DNA of 64,000 nucleotides from assembly GCA_022842935.1 (NCBI GenBank), contig JALHOP010000019.1, positions 35,267 to 99,266 on the forward strand, written 5' to 3'. Positions within the stretch are counted from its first letter, which is position 1. Each line of letters starts with the position of its first letter. The notes beneath the pieces are model-generated. The model ran no database searches, was not told where the DNA came from, and saw only the letters and a program-made list of their open reading frames with translations. A program made the position numbers and the translations under genes. Origin of the DNA: Myxococcota bacterium (lineage in GTDB: Bacteria; Myxococcota; XYA12-FULL-58-9; JALHOP01). Below are positions 8,965 to 16,883 of the stretch, in pieces.

Positions 8965-9276
8965 TCAGAACTTCCGCGACAATACCCAGACGACCACCGT
9001 GCTTAGCACTGCCAGCATCGCTGGCATCGCGAGGCCGATGCGATCTTTGCCGCGCACGCGCGCGCGATAGAACAGCACCATCGCGACTGCAAAGCCGCCA
9101 TTCACCGCCAGGGAGAACACCAGGTCTGCGCCGCCGGGCGCGGCGGTCATGAAGAGGATCACCGTCGTCGCGATAAAGCCTACGAGCGTCAGCATGAACC
9201 ACAGCTTGCGCTGGGCTTCTTGCCGCATGATGTGACCGACCATTTCGTCGGTGTCGCGGCGTTCGGCGATTGCCAT
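8965..9276 (-). CDS. Small three-helix membrane protein
   Basis: About 103 residues from ATG 9276, which follows a strong AGGAGGG at ideal spacing. A charged cytoplasmic N-terminus (RRDTDEMVGHIMRQEAQRK) is followed by three hydrophobic helices (LWFMLTLVGFIATTVILFM; LVFSLAVNGGFAVAMVLFY; AMPAMLAVLSTVVVWVL) and a basic end. No family recognised. It may share ancestry with the small membrane protein at 5829, though similarity is limited to composition and length. Confidence 0.72.
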   Translation of the reverse strand: MAIAERRDTDEMVGHIMRQEAQRKLWFMLTLVGFIATTVILFMTAAPGGADLVFSLAVNGGFAVAMVLFYRARVRGKDRIGLAMPAMLAVLSTVVVWVLSRKF

Positions 9277-9332
9277 GGGACCCTCCTCTTGCCGCAAGGG
9301 TTACACCATGGCGCCTGAACGCAACAGCGGAA

Positions 9333-10490
9333 TCAACCCGCCGCGCGGTCAGGGGTAAGACGGATGACTGCTCCATCGTCGTCATCGTCGGTCAGCAGGA
9401 TGATGGACCCGTCGGGCGCCTGGGCGACCGCGCGGACACGTGCGTCCAGTCCGATGCGCTCCTCGGCTGTGATCTTGTCACCGTCTAGCGTCAGTCGGAT
9501 CACCGCTTCAGCGGACAAACCGCCAATCAAGAGATTGCCGCGCCATTTCGGGAACAGGTCCCCGGTGTAAAACATCATGCCGGAGGGCGAAATCACGGGG
9601 TTCCAATACCTGGCTGGCTGCTCGAATTCGGGCCGTGTGGGCGGGTCGGGGATGTCGCGGAAGTCGTAGTGCCGGCCCCAACTCACCAGGGGCCAACCGT
9701 AGTTCTTTCCGGCCTTGATGATGTTGAGCTCATCGCCGCCACGGGGGCCGAACTCGTGCGCCCACAGCACGCCCGTGCCGGGCTGAAAAGCCGCGCCCTG
9801 AACATTGCGATGGCCATAGGTCCAGATCTCGGGCCGCGCGTCCTTCTTGCCGACGAAGGGGTTGTCGCGCGGAACGGAGCCGTCCGGTTCGATACGAACG
9901 ATGGCGCCAAAGGTCGTGCGCACGTCTTGGGCGGGGTCGAACTTGAAACGCTCACCAAGCGTGACGAAGAGCTTGCCGTCGCGGTCGAACAGTAGACGCG
10001 AACCCCAGTGATTCGGACCGTCGACCTTGGGCGTTTGGCGAAAAATCACGGCGAGGTTCTCGAGTGCGTCGCCCTCTACGGAGAGCCTGGCGCGCGCAAC
10101 AGCGGTCGAGGCGCCGCCCTCGCCGGCTTCGGAGAAGGAAAGATAGACGAGACGGTCCGTTTTGAAAGACGGACTGAGAGCCACGTCAAGAAGACCTGCT
10201 TGGCCAGAGACCACGACCGTCGGAACCCCGCGCAGAGGCGGGCTGACCCGGCCTGCGGCATCGATGAGGCGTAGCCGTCCGGGGCGCTCGGTGACCAGCA
10301 TCCGGCCGTCTGGTAGAAAAGCGACTCCCCACGGATGCGCGAGCTTTTCAGCGACGCGTGTCGCGCGAATTGGACCTGCCTCGGTCTTGATGGTGCGCTC
10401 GGTCGCTGCTGAAAGAGGCGTGCACCAAAGCGCGCTGGCGAGCGCGTAGGTGGTCCATGTTCGCCGAGCTCGCGGTAAACGCTTCATCAT
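9333..10490 (-). CDS. Exported PQQ-type sugar dehydrogenase (YliI/Asd-like)
   Basis: Soluble aldose or sorbosone dehydrogenase family, a six-bladed propeller that oxidises sugars with PQQ in the periplasm. ATG 10490 has GGAGC six bases upstream and starts a Sec signal (basic KRLPRARRT, hydrophobic YALASALWCTPLSAA). Diagnostic family motifs follow in order: HPWGVAFLPDGRMLVTERPGR, GLLDVALSPSF, the NHWGSRLLFDRDGKLFVTLG block, DNPFVG, IWTYGHRNVQG, and EFGPRGGDELN with KNYGWPLVSWG. This is the stand-alone, exported paralogue of the two dehydrogenases at 13.3-18.2 kb, which lack signal peptides. Sugar specificity is unknown, and no pqq biosynthesis genes are visible in the window. Confidence 0.9.
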   Translation of the reverse strand: MMKRLPRARRTWTTYALASALWCTPLSAATERTIKTEAGPIRATRVAEKLAHPWGVAFLPDGRMLVTERPGRLRLIDAAGRVSPPLRGVPTVVVSGQAGLLDVALSPSFKTDRLVYLSFSEAGEGGASTAVARARLSVEGDALENLAVIFRQTPKVDGPNHWGSRLLFDRDGKLFVTLGERFKFDPAQDVRTTFGAIVRIEPDGSVPRDNPFVGKKDARPEIWTYGHRNVQGAAFQPGTGVLWAHEFGPRGGDELNIIKAGKNYGWPLVSWGRHYDFRDIPDPPTRPEFEQPARYWNPVISPSGMMFYTGDLFPKWRGNLLIGGLSAEAVIRLTLDGDKITAEERIGLDARVRAVAQAPDGSIILLTDDDDDGAVIRLTPDRAAG

Positions 10491-10586
10491 GCGTCGCTCC
10501 TGTCGTCTTGAGCTAGGGCAGCGCCCGGCCGTGAGCAAGGGGCGAAAGCAAGACGTCTGTCGCGCGCTCGGTCTCGCCCCTCGGAC

Positions 10587-11744
10587 TCAAGCCTTGAGGA
10601 GGTAGCGACGCGCAGGAATCTCGACGTGGCGATAGGCAACGAGCGAAGCGACGACCGCAGTCAGGAGAAATGCGAGGGTGAACCAACCGCTGTTGTCTCC
10701 GTTGTCCGTGAGGCGTCGTGCCAGCGCGCCCGCAGCCATGAAGAGCGGGATATGCAAGATGTAGAGCGAATAACTCGCCTCACCCAACGTAACGAGCCGC
10801 CGCCGCTGTAAGGGCCTCGACACTGGTGTCGTCGTCGCGAGGCCAAGCACGAGCGCGGCGAACGCTGGTGCAAGCAACCCATTGTGCAAGAGCACGTAGG
10901 GGATGTGGTCCGCAAAAGCGAGCATGGCTCCGAGGGCGGCGAGTGCGCCCGTCGTGAGCAAGACGCCCGCCCGCGTCGTGCGCAACGCTGGTACATCGAG
11001 GTACGCTCGCGCCATGCACATGCCGAGTAGGAACTCGGCGAAACGCGCGACCGGGTGGTAGCGCAAGAGATTCACCCAGGTGGCGCTTGCTTCGAAGTCT
11101 GGGCTGCCCAGGCCGTCGGGATTGAGCCGCAGGTAAGCCAGGGGCAGGGCAATCGCGACGATAATCGCGCTTGCTGCGGTTAGCCAGGCGCGCACCATCG
11201 AACCGCGCAGCAAGACAGGTAACAGCAGCGGAAAGCAGAAGTAGAAGAACGCCTCCGTCGATAGGGACCAAGCAGGCGGATTCCAGGTCAACGCTGCTGC
11301 GGGGACGTGCGCCTGCAGTAGACTCACTGTGAGGATTGCGTCGCGCACCCCTCGGGCCGCCCCTCCGTGTCCGCTCATGACCGCTTTGGCGTAGAAAGGC
11401 AGCGCCACCAGCAGCGCCACCATGTACATGGGATAGATGCGGGCAAAGCGCGCCTTGTAGAACACACCAAGACGCAGACCGGCACGCATCGGCGACCAGT
11501 AGGTGTAGGTAAGAATGAACCCCGACAGGATGAAGAAGAACGCTACAGCGATGTAGCCAGTCGACGCGAAGGTTCGCAGCGGGGAGGGGAGCCAGGTCGA
11601 CCAGCTCGTGCAGTGGAACAGAAGCACCTGGAAGGCGGCGAAGAAACGCGCAGCCGTAAGGGCAGGCAGGTGGGCGCGCGATGTCCGTGGGGCGTCGACG
11701 GCCAGCCGCTCGACGGTATCGAGTCGGATCGGCGCGGAAGTCAT
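10587..11744 (-). CDS. Acyltransferase family 3 (OafA/YrhL-like)
   Basis: Integral membrane acyltransferase of 385 residues that typically O-acetylates polysaccharides or cell-wall sugars. It opens with the family signature LPALTAARFFAAFQVLLFHC (the catalytic-type His follows) and contains about ten hydrophobic segments, including the FFFILSGFILTYTYW motif. FARIYPMYMVALLVAL carries the conserved Arg after helix three. Length and topology are normal. It lies about 100 bp upstream of the PQQ dehydrogenase on the same strand, divergent from the barrel gene at 11867. The acceptor cannot be predicted. Confidence 0.9.
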   Translation of the reverse strand: MTSAPIRLDTVERLAVDAPRTSRAHLPALTAARFFAAFQVLLFHCTSWSTWLPSPLRTFASTGYIAVAFFFILSGFILTYTYWSPMRAGLRLGVFYKARFARIYPMYMVALLVALPFYAKAVMSGHGGAARGVRDAILTVSLLQAHVPAAALTWNPPAWSLSTEAFFYFCFPLLLPVLLRGSMVRAWLTAASAIIVAIALPLAYLRLNPDGLGSPDFEASATWVNLLRYHPVARFAEFLLGMCMARAYLDVPALRTTRAGVLLTTGALAALGAMLAFADHIPYVLLHNGLLAPAFAALVLGLATTTPVSRPLQRRRLVTLGEASYSLYILHIPLFMAAGALARRLTDNGDNSGWFTLAFLLTAVVASLVAYRHVEIPARRYLLKA

Positions 11745-11866
11745 GGCGGTCTTTTACCAGACCAGCGACGGAAGACGAGATGTCCGGGCCGCCCGCGTCA
11801 GAAAATGTCGCGGGCGGCGCCAGCGATGTGTCGTCAGTATCTCTTGTTGGCAACGCCCCAGCGCAT

Positions 11867-12472
11867 ATGAGGGTGAACCCGCGGTGGCGCGGCGCAGCGG
11901 TGTGTGTCAGACCTTCATCGAGGGCCGTGCACATCGTTTCACCCGCGTTGCTCATCGCTGGCTTGGCAGTGGCAGGACACATCGATGGCCGTGGTCCGCA
12001 GCCGCATTTCGTCTTCGGGGTGGGGGCGGGCTACGGGGTTGTCGATACGACGATTCCCTGCCAGCGCGTGCAGCTGACCGTGGACGGACGCCTCGTAGAG
12101 AACGACTGCAGCTCTGGCTTCTCCGGCGTCTCCTTGGGCCTTGGCGCTGCGCTCATGTGGGGACGGACGCACCGCATGGGCCTGCGGCTCGATGGTGTGA
12201 TGATCAATACCTCGACCGGCGGCCGCGGCGGGCTCGCCGATGCGTTGCTCGTCTATCGCTGGCATGGGCCTGTGATCCTCGAGGGGGGGGCGGGCGCTGG
12301 TTACACCGTCGCGCAGAACGTCGACGGCGATCGACGCGGCTTGAACGTGGCGTTACATGGTCTCGTCGGCTTACCGATTAGTCGGCACGTGGCCGCGACG
12401 CTCCGGCTTGCCGGCGCGATCGGTGGCATGAACACCTTCGTCTCGGGTATCGGGCTCGAATGGTCGTTCTAA
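11867..12472 (+). CDS. Outer-membrane beta-barrel protein
   Basis: About 201 residues. The frame is open from 11681, but a start at ATG 11867 or GTG 11927 is more likely because both lead directly into a signal-like segment (SPALLIAGLAVAGHI). The remainder consists of alternating amphipathic strands (FVFGVGAGYGVV, GVSLGLGAALMWG, RMGLRLDGVMI, VILEGGAGAGYTV, VALHGLVGLPI) and ends in Trp-Ser-Phe, the terminal Phe expected by BamA for barrels. Two cysteines (CQ and DCSS) could form a loop disulfide. Its TAA shares a base with the ATG of the ChaN-like gene, so the two are coupled. Confidence 0.72.
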   Translation: MRVNPRWRGAAVCVRPSSRAVHIVSPALLIAGLAVAGHIDGRGPQPHFVFGVGAGYGVVDTTIPCQRVQLTVDGRLVENDCSSGFSGVSLGLGAALMWGRTHRMGLRLDGVMINTSTGGRGGLADALLVYRWHGPVILEGGAGAGYTVAQNVDGDRRGLNVALHGLVGLPISRHVAATLRLAGAIGGMNTFVSGIGLEWSF

Positions 12473-13341
12473 TGCGTCGGTGGTGTCTCTTCGTTTTTTC
12501 GTTAGTCGCCTGCACGCCTGCCCCGAAGGCACCCGTGGTCGCTGCTCCGCCTGGCGAAAGTATCGCCCTGCGCGGCGAAGGCGTGGGTCCTGAGTCCGTT
12601 TTAGCGGCGGCGCTGAGGTCTCGCTTCGTGCTCCTCGGAGAGCTTCATGACAACCCCCGGCACCACGCTTTGCAGGTCGAAGTCTTGGCGGCGCTGGTCG
12701 CTTCCGGACGCCGGCCCGCGCTCGTCTTCGAGATGCTCGATGTCGACCAGACGCCCACGGTTCTCCAGCAGCGCGACCCCGTGAGCTTCGGTGAGGCGGT
12801 GGCCTGGGAGAAGCGCGGCTGGCCCAGCTACGCCATGTACGAGCCCCTGGTCCGCATCGCCATGGCAAACGGGCTTCCTATCGTCGCCGGCAATATCGGG
12901 CGCGAGGCCCTGATGGCGGCGAGTAAGCAGCAAAAGACCGCTGCAGCCTTCGGCTTTAGTGTGTCGCTCGATGTGGAGGGCCGCTCCATCATCGAGGACA
13001 ACGTGCGCAAGGGTCACTGCGGTTACGCGGACGAAGACTCGGTGAAGGTCATGGCGCTCGCTCAGGAGCTGCGTGACGCGCATCTCGCCCAACGCCTGCT
13101 CGCCTCGGCGACGCGTCACGGTGCCGTGCTCATCGCGGGAGGCGAACATGCCAATCGGGTGCACGGCGCTGGCTTCCACGCCGCGCATGCCCCGGGCGTG
13201 TCGTCGGACCAGGTGCTCTCCATCGGTTTCGTCGAGCCGGGCGGCTCGACGGCCGGCTATGACGTCGTATGGACGACCCCAGCAATCGAGCGCCCCGATC
13301 CGTGTATAGCCTTTAAAGAGAAGCTCGAGCGGCTGCGCTAG
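12472..13341 (+). CDS. ChaN-like haem-binding lipoprotein
   Basis: About 289 residues. ATG 12472 overlaps the preceding stop (TAATG) and starts a short lipoprotein signal ending in LVAC. The family hallmark FVLLGELHDNPRHH, followed by FEMLDVDQ, the WPSYAMYEPLVRIA block, LPIVAGNIGR and the C-terminal GAVLIAGGEHANRVHGA, matches the ChaN/Cofac_haem_bdg superfamily, whose members bind haem or act in iron uptake. Coupling to an outer-membrane barrel supports an envelope uptake role, but this is context inference. It is convergent with the tyrosinase fusion gene, only 3 bp away. Confidence 0.88.
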   Translation: MRRWCLFVFSLVACTPAPKAPVVAAPPGESIALRGEGVGPESVLAAALRSRFVLLGELHDNPRHHALQVEVLAALVASGRRPALVFEMLDVDQTPTVLQQRDPVSFGEAVAWEKRGWPSYAMYEPLVRIAMANGLPIVAGNIGREALMAASKQQKTAAAFGFSVSLDVEGRSIIEDNVRKGHCGYADEDSVKVMALAQELRDAHLAQRLLASATRHGAVLIAGGEHANRVHGAGFHAAHAPGVSSDQVLSIGFVEPGGSTAGYDVVWTTPAIERPDPCIAFKEKLERLR

Positions 13342-13344
13342 CGC

Positions 13345-15450
13345 TCAGCGCGCGGTACTCGGGACGATCCGCAAGATCTGATCGTCGCCGCGGCCAGGCT
13401 CGCCGCGGCCATCATGGTTACTCGTCGTGACGTACAGATAGCCATCGGGGCCCTGCACGACGTTGCGAATGCGCCCGTAGACGTCGCGAAACAACACAGT
13501 CTGGTTGCGGACGCGATTGTGCTCGTCGAGCTCGAACATCTGGATGCCGCGGGCTGCGCCCGGGCCGAAGCCGAGCATCGCCATGAAGTAACGGTCGCGC
13601 CACTGCGGGATCTTGCCGCTGCTCGAGAAGGCGCCGCCGGAGGGTGCCCAGCTCGGGGTGCGGCCCGCGTGTGCGAGTGGCGCGGTGTACGGCGGACGGT
13701 GGGAGTCTCCCTGCACCTCGGGCCACCCGTAGTTGCTGCCGGGCCGAATCAGATTGATCTCGTCTTGTGACGACCCGCCGAGCTCGCTCGCGATGAGCTC
13801 GCCCCGGCTGTTCCACGCCAAGCCCTGGGGATTGCGGTGGCCGTAGCTCCAGATGCGCGCATCGGCATCGGACCGGCCGACGAAAGGATTGTCTGTCGGC
13901 GCCGTGCCGTCCGTGTTGACGCGCAAGATCTTGCCGCCCAGCGAGCGCAGGTCCTGGGCGCTCGCCGAACGCGCGGCGTCGCCGGTTGTGATGTAGAGCT
14001 TGCCGTCGGGGCCGAAAGCGATGCGTCCGCCATTGTGGATGCCCGAGGCGGGGATACCCGAGACGATGGCGGTCTCTCGGCCCGCGTTGGGGCCGGAGAG
14101 TGGCACGCGCACGACGCGGTTTTCAGTCGCGCCAGGTGTTGTGTAATAGAGGTAGGCGAGGTTGTTGCTGGCGAAGCCCGGGTCGAGTGCGATGCCTAAC
14201 AGCCCGCCCTCACCGCCGCCGACGGGGATCGTCAGCACTGGCTGCGCTTGCACGACCCCGTCGCGGATCACCCGCACGCGGCCGCCTCTCTCGGTGAAAT
14301 AGACGTCTCCGTTGGGCGCGAAGGCCATACCCCAGGGCACGCGCAGATCGGTCGCGAGGGTTTGCACGGTGACCCCGAGCTGGTTCATGCGCTCGGAGCT
14401 CTGGACGTTGATCGGGAGGGCGTCGGCCGGCCAAGCATTGACCGGCGGGTCGAACGAGGAGCCCGACATATAGGCCTCGTAGTCCGCCGCGTTCGTGGCG
14501 CGCATGCGCAGCAAGGCGTCGGTGCGCTCGTGAACCCGGTCGCCTGGCGCTGCGTGATGGTGGTGGTGGTGGCCGGTGGCTTGCCGCCAGGCGTGGCCCT
14601 CGGGTGTCCTCGCCCAGGCGCGGCCGTTTTCGCTGGTCAGCCACGTCTCGACGATGTTGTCGATGTGACGGTGCCACAGCCAGAAGACGGGATCTTCGGG
14701 GGCTCGGCGGCTCCACATGAGGCCACCCACCGCAGCGTGCCCCGCGCCATGGTAGCCGAGATTGTCGGGCGGGCCGCTGCCGAAGGCACGGCCCAGCTCG
14801 TCGAGGCTCTTGAAGTCGCCGAGGCGCGTGTAGCCGAAGATCGGAGCGCGCTCGGTCCCGCCCTCTGTCGTGAGCCAGGAGGGTGTGCGCACGTTCGGTG
14901 ACGTCGAGAAGCGCTCGACATTGCCGAGCTGCGGCGGAACGACCTCGTTTGGCCGCCATTCGGCGAGTGGCACGAGGTCGAGATCGCGCCCAGAAGCACG
15001 GATGAAGCGCTCCATGTCGACGATCATTTCGTGATGCATTTGTAGAAACGCCGTGCCGGAGCCCGGGCCCCGCGTCCCGCCGGCGCCGTTCACTTCGTGC
15101 CAGGCTGCGTGATGCGCGAGCAGCGTGTCGTTCTGCTGCAGGTACTCGCGGACCCGCGCCGCGAAGCGCTCATACTGTCGCGGCGTCCATGTTGGACGCG
15201 ATGGCGGAGCGTCTGGGCGCCCCGACGATGTAGCGACGGTCGGCGCCAGGCTCTGCGATCGGGCACGCGCCGGGGCGATCGCTTCTTGCGCAACGAGCCG
15301 AGGCCGCGCTTCACCGAGAAAGGTCGGCGGAACGCGGCGCTCGGGATCGGAGGTGCATATGTCTTCCGGACGAAACGGCGGCAACGCCGGTTCGCTCGGA
15401 CTGCTGGTGAGGCCGAGGCGGGCAAAGAGACGGTTGACCGCCTCGACCAT
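13345..15450 (-). CDS. Tyrosinase-PQQ sugar dehydrogenase fusion
   Basis: A 701-residue two-domain oxidoreductase. Residues about 90-275 form a tyrosinase/haemocyanin-type di-copper domain. The CuA site shows AWHEVNG and FLQMHHEMIVDMERF (matching FLxWHRxxLxxFE). The CuB site shows YHGAGH and DPVFWLWHRHIDNIVETW. Residues about 294-299 are six consecutive His. From about residue 344 (ALPINVQSS) the protein is a PQQ-type propeller dehydrogenase (PWGMAFAPNGDVYFTERGG, IWSYGHRNPQGLAW, GSNYGWPEVQG), closely similar to the gene at 16884. It has no signal peptide; residues 1-90 are Pro/Ala/Ser/Arg-rich. It is the last gene of a four-gene operon, four bases after the gene at 15455. Phenol oxidation coupled to sugar oxidation is possible but speculative. 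Confidence 0.88.
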   Translation of the reverse strand: MVEAVNRLFARLGLTSSPSEPALPPFRPEDICTSDPERRVPPTFLGEARPRLVAQEAIAPARARSQSLAPTVATSSGRPDAPPSRPTWTPRQYERFAARVREYLQQNDTLLAHHAAWHEVNGAGGTRGPGSGTAFLQMHHEMIVDMERFIRASGRDLDLVPLAEWRPNEVVPPQLGNVERFSTSPNVRTPSWLTTEGGTERAPIFGYTRLGDFKSLDELGRAFGSGPPDNLGYHGAGHAAVGGLMWSRRAPEDPVFWLWHRHIDNIVETWLTSENGRAWARTPEGHAWRQATGHHHHHHAAPGDRVHERTDALLRMRATNAADYEAYMSGSSFDPPVNAWPADALPINVQSSERMNQLGVTVQTLATDLRVPWGMAFAPNGDVYFTERGGRVRVIRDGVVQAQPVLTIPVGGGEGGLLGIALDPGFASNNLAYLYYTTPGATENRVVRVPLSGPNAGRETAIVSGIPASGIHNGGRIAFGPDGKLYITTGDAARSASAQDLRSLGGKILRVNTDGTAPTDNPFVGRSDADARIWSYGHRNPQGLAWNSRGELIASELGGSSQDEINLIRPGSNYGWPEVQGDSHRPPYTAPLAHAGRTPSWAPSGGAFSSSGKIPQWRDRYFMAMLGFGPGAARGIQMFELDEHNRVRNQTVLFRDVYGRIRNVVQGPDGYLYVTTSNHDGRGEPGRGDDQILRIVPSTAR

Positions 15451-15454
15451 CGGG

Positions 15455-16852
15455 TTACTGCCCCGGAGTCGCGGCCGGCGCGGGCGCGTCGGCGTTGATG
15501 GACATCACACGGTTGGTACCGTCGGTGTTACGCTGCATGTAGACCACGCGCAGCGTGCCGTCCGGGTCGCTGGCGAACGACGGGAACCAGGCGAGGTTGC
15601 CCGGGCCAGCGTTGGTGGCGCGACGAACCGTGTTGTCACGGATGTTGTAGAGATAAATGTCGGCGGTGCCTCGGCGCAGGAGCTCCTGGAACGCCGGGTC
15701 GTCCGCCGAAGCGAACCCGTAATGAGCAAAGTCCGCTGGGGTCGCAGCATGGTGATAGGCGAGGTAGTCGCCGCCCATCTTTGGCTTGCCGCCGCGCAGA
15801 CCTGACACGAGACGCACCGGGCTGAGCTCGACCGCGCCGCTGTCGCTGCGGCGGACGCTGTAGATGCCATAGCCGAGCTGGCTGTTGGGATTCGCGGGAT
15901 CGACGAGCTGCGACACCATGTGCCGGCCGTCGTGCGAGGTCTGCCATCCGCTGTGGAACGGCGTCGCGATGGTTTGGGTGTTGCGGTCGCCGCCGGTCGC
16001 GAGACCCTGGAGCGAGTGCACACGAACGCTCGCGGTGGGCGAGCCGCTGACGCGGGGGTCACGCGTGCTGGGCGCTGGATCGCCGGTCCAGAGATGGCCG
16101 TCGACCGCGATACCGTCACGGTCGCTGCCCGCGACGTCTTGGTAGAGCGCAAGCGAGGTGACGCGCTGCACGCCGCCGGGGATTTCGCCGGTCACGTTCT
16201 CCGGGGGATTGTTGCGCAGCCAGTCCATGCCGACGCGCCACGTGCCGCCGCCCTGGAAGTAGAGCGCGTCATCGCCAAACGTTGGGTCGTAGGAGCCCTG
16301 GCGAAAGTGGACCGCGTTGGTCTGACCGGGGCGCAAGTCGACGAGCGAGACGCCGCGGTTGCTGCCCACGGCGAACATCTCGCCATTCGGCGACACGCGA
16401 CCCCAATACGAGGTGCTGGTGATGCCATTGGTCGCCAGATTTCGCAGCTCGGTGCCGGGCTGCGCGGCGCCGAAGACGGGCTGCGCAGGCTGCGCCGTCG
16501 CGATGATGTCGGCGGTGAGGCCGGGGAGGGTGGTCGCGAGCGCCGCGTCACGGCGGGTCTGCTCGAGGTTGCGGTCGATGATCTGGGTGGTCGAGGGCAG
16601 CGACAAGCCCGGACCGAAGGCGGGGCGGCGGGGCAGCGACATGTCGCGACGGCGGTCGCCGACTGCCTGCTCGAGCATACCGAGATCGATCTCGCTGAAG
16701 CGGTCCCGGTCGCCGTCGATGACGTTGGCGCGACCGAGGGCCTCGTCGAACTCGCCCGGCTCGACACCGGCGCCGACTGCTTCGTCGCGCATGGCGCGAA
16801 CGCGATCACGGACTACATTGCTGTCGAAGGACAATTGGTCAATGGCCGACAC
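15455..16852 (-). CDS. TolB-like beta-propeller with acidic helical head
   Basis: 465 residues, GTG start with AGGAG six bases upstream. Residues 1-90 are helical and include a Asp-rich loop (IDGDRDRFSEIDLG) that resembles an EF-hand or dockerin calcium loop without matching either exactly. The rest carries TolB/WD40-type blades (TSYWGRVSPNGEMFAVGSNR, DDALYFQGGGTWRVG, LYQDVAGSDRDGIAVDGHLW, YLYNIRDNTVRRATNAG, GNLAWFPSFASD). It is a clear paralogue of the gene at 18224. No signal peptide. The operon pairs each propeller with a PQQ-type dehydrogenase, suggesting they work as a partner pair. The function is not known. Confidence 0.83.
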   Translation of the reverse strand: MSAIDQLSFDSNVVRDRVRAMRDEAVGAGVEPGEFDEALGRANVIDGDRDRFSEIDLGMLEQAVGDRRRDMSLPRRPAFGPGLSLPSTTQIIDRNLEQTRRDAALATTLPGLTADIIATAQPAQPVFGAAQPGTELRNLATNGITSTSYWGRVSPNGEMFAVGSNRGVSLVDLRPGQTNAVHFRQGSYDPTFGDDALYFQGGGTWRVGMDWLRNNPPENVTGEIPGGVQRVTSLALYQDVAGSDRDGIAVDGHLWTGDPAPSTRDPRVSGSPTASVRVHSLQGLATGGDRNTQTIATPFHSGWQTSHDGRHMVSQLVDPANPNSQLGYGIYSVRRSDSGAVELSPVRLVSGLRGGKPKMGGDYLAYHHAATPADFAHYGFASADDPAFQELLRRGTADIYLYNIRDNTVRRATNAGPGNLAWFPSFASDPDGTLRVVYMQRNTDGTNRVMSINADAPAPAATPGQ

Positions 16853-16883
16853 GGGACACTCCTGTGGATTCTATTGAATGGAA

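Noticed and set aside
10780..11982. 400-residue frame overlapping the acyltransferase in another reading frame
   Set aside because: The acyltransferase frame has the family signature and membrane helices; this frame is Arg/Pro-rich shadow.
14551..14571. Hexahistidine as a vector tag
   Set aside because: It lies inside a long native frame far from either terminus, so contamination is not indicated.
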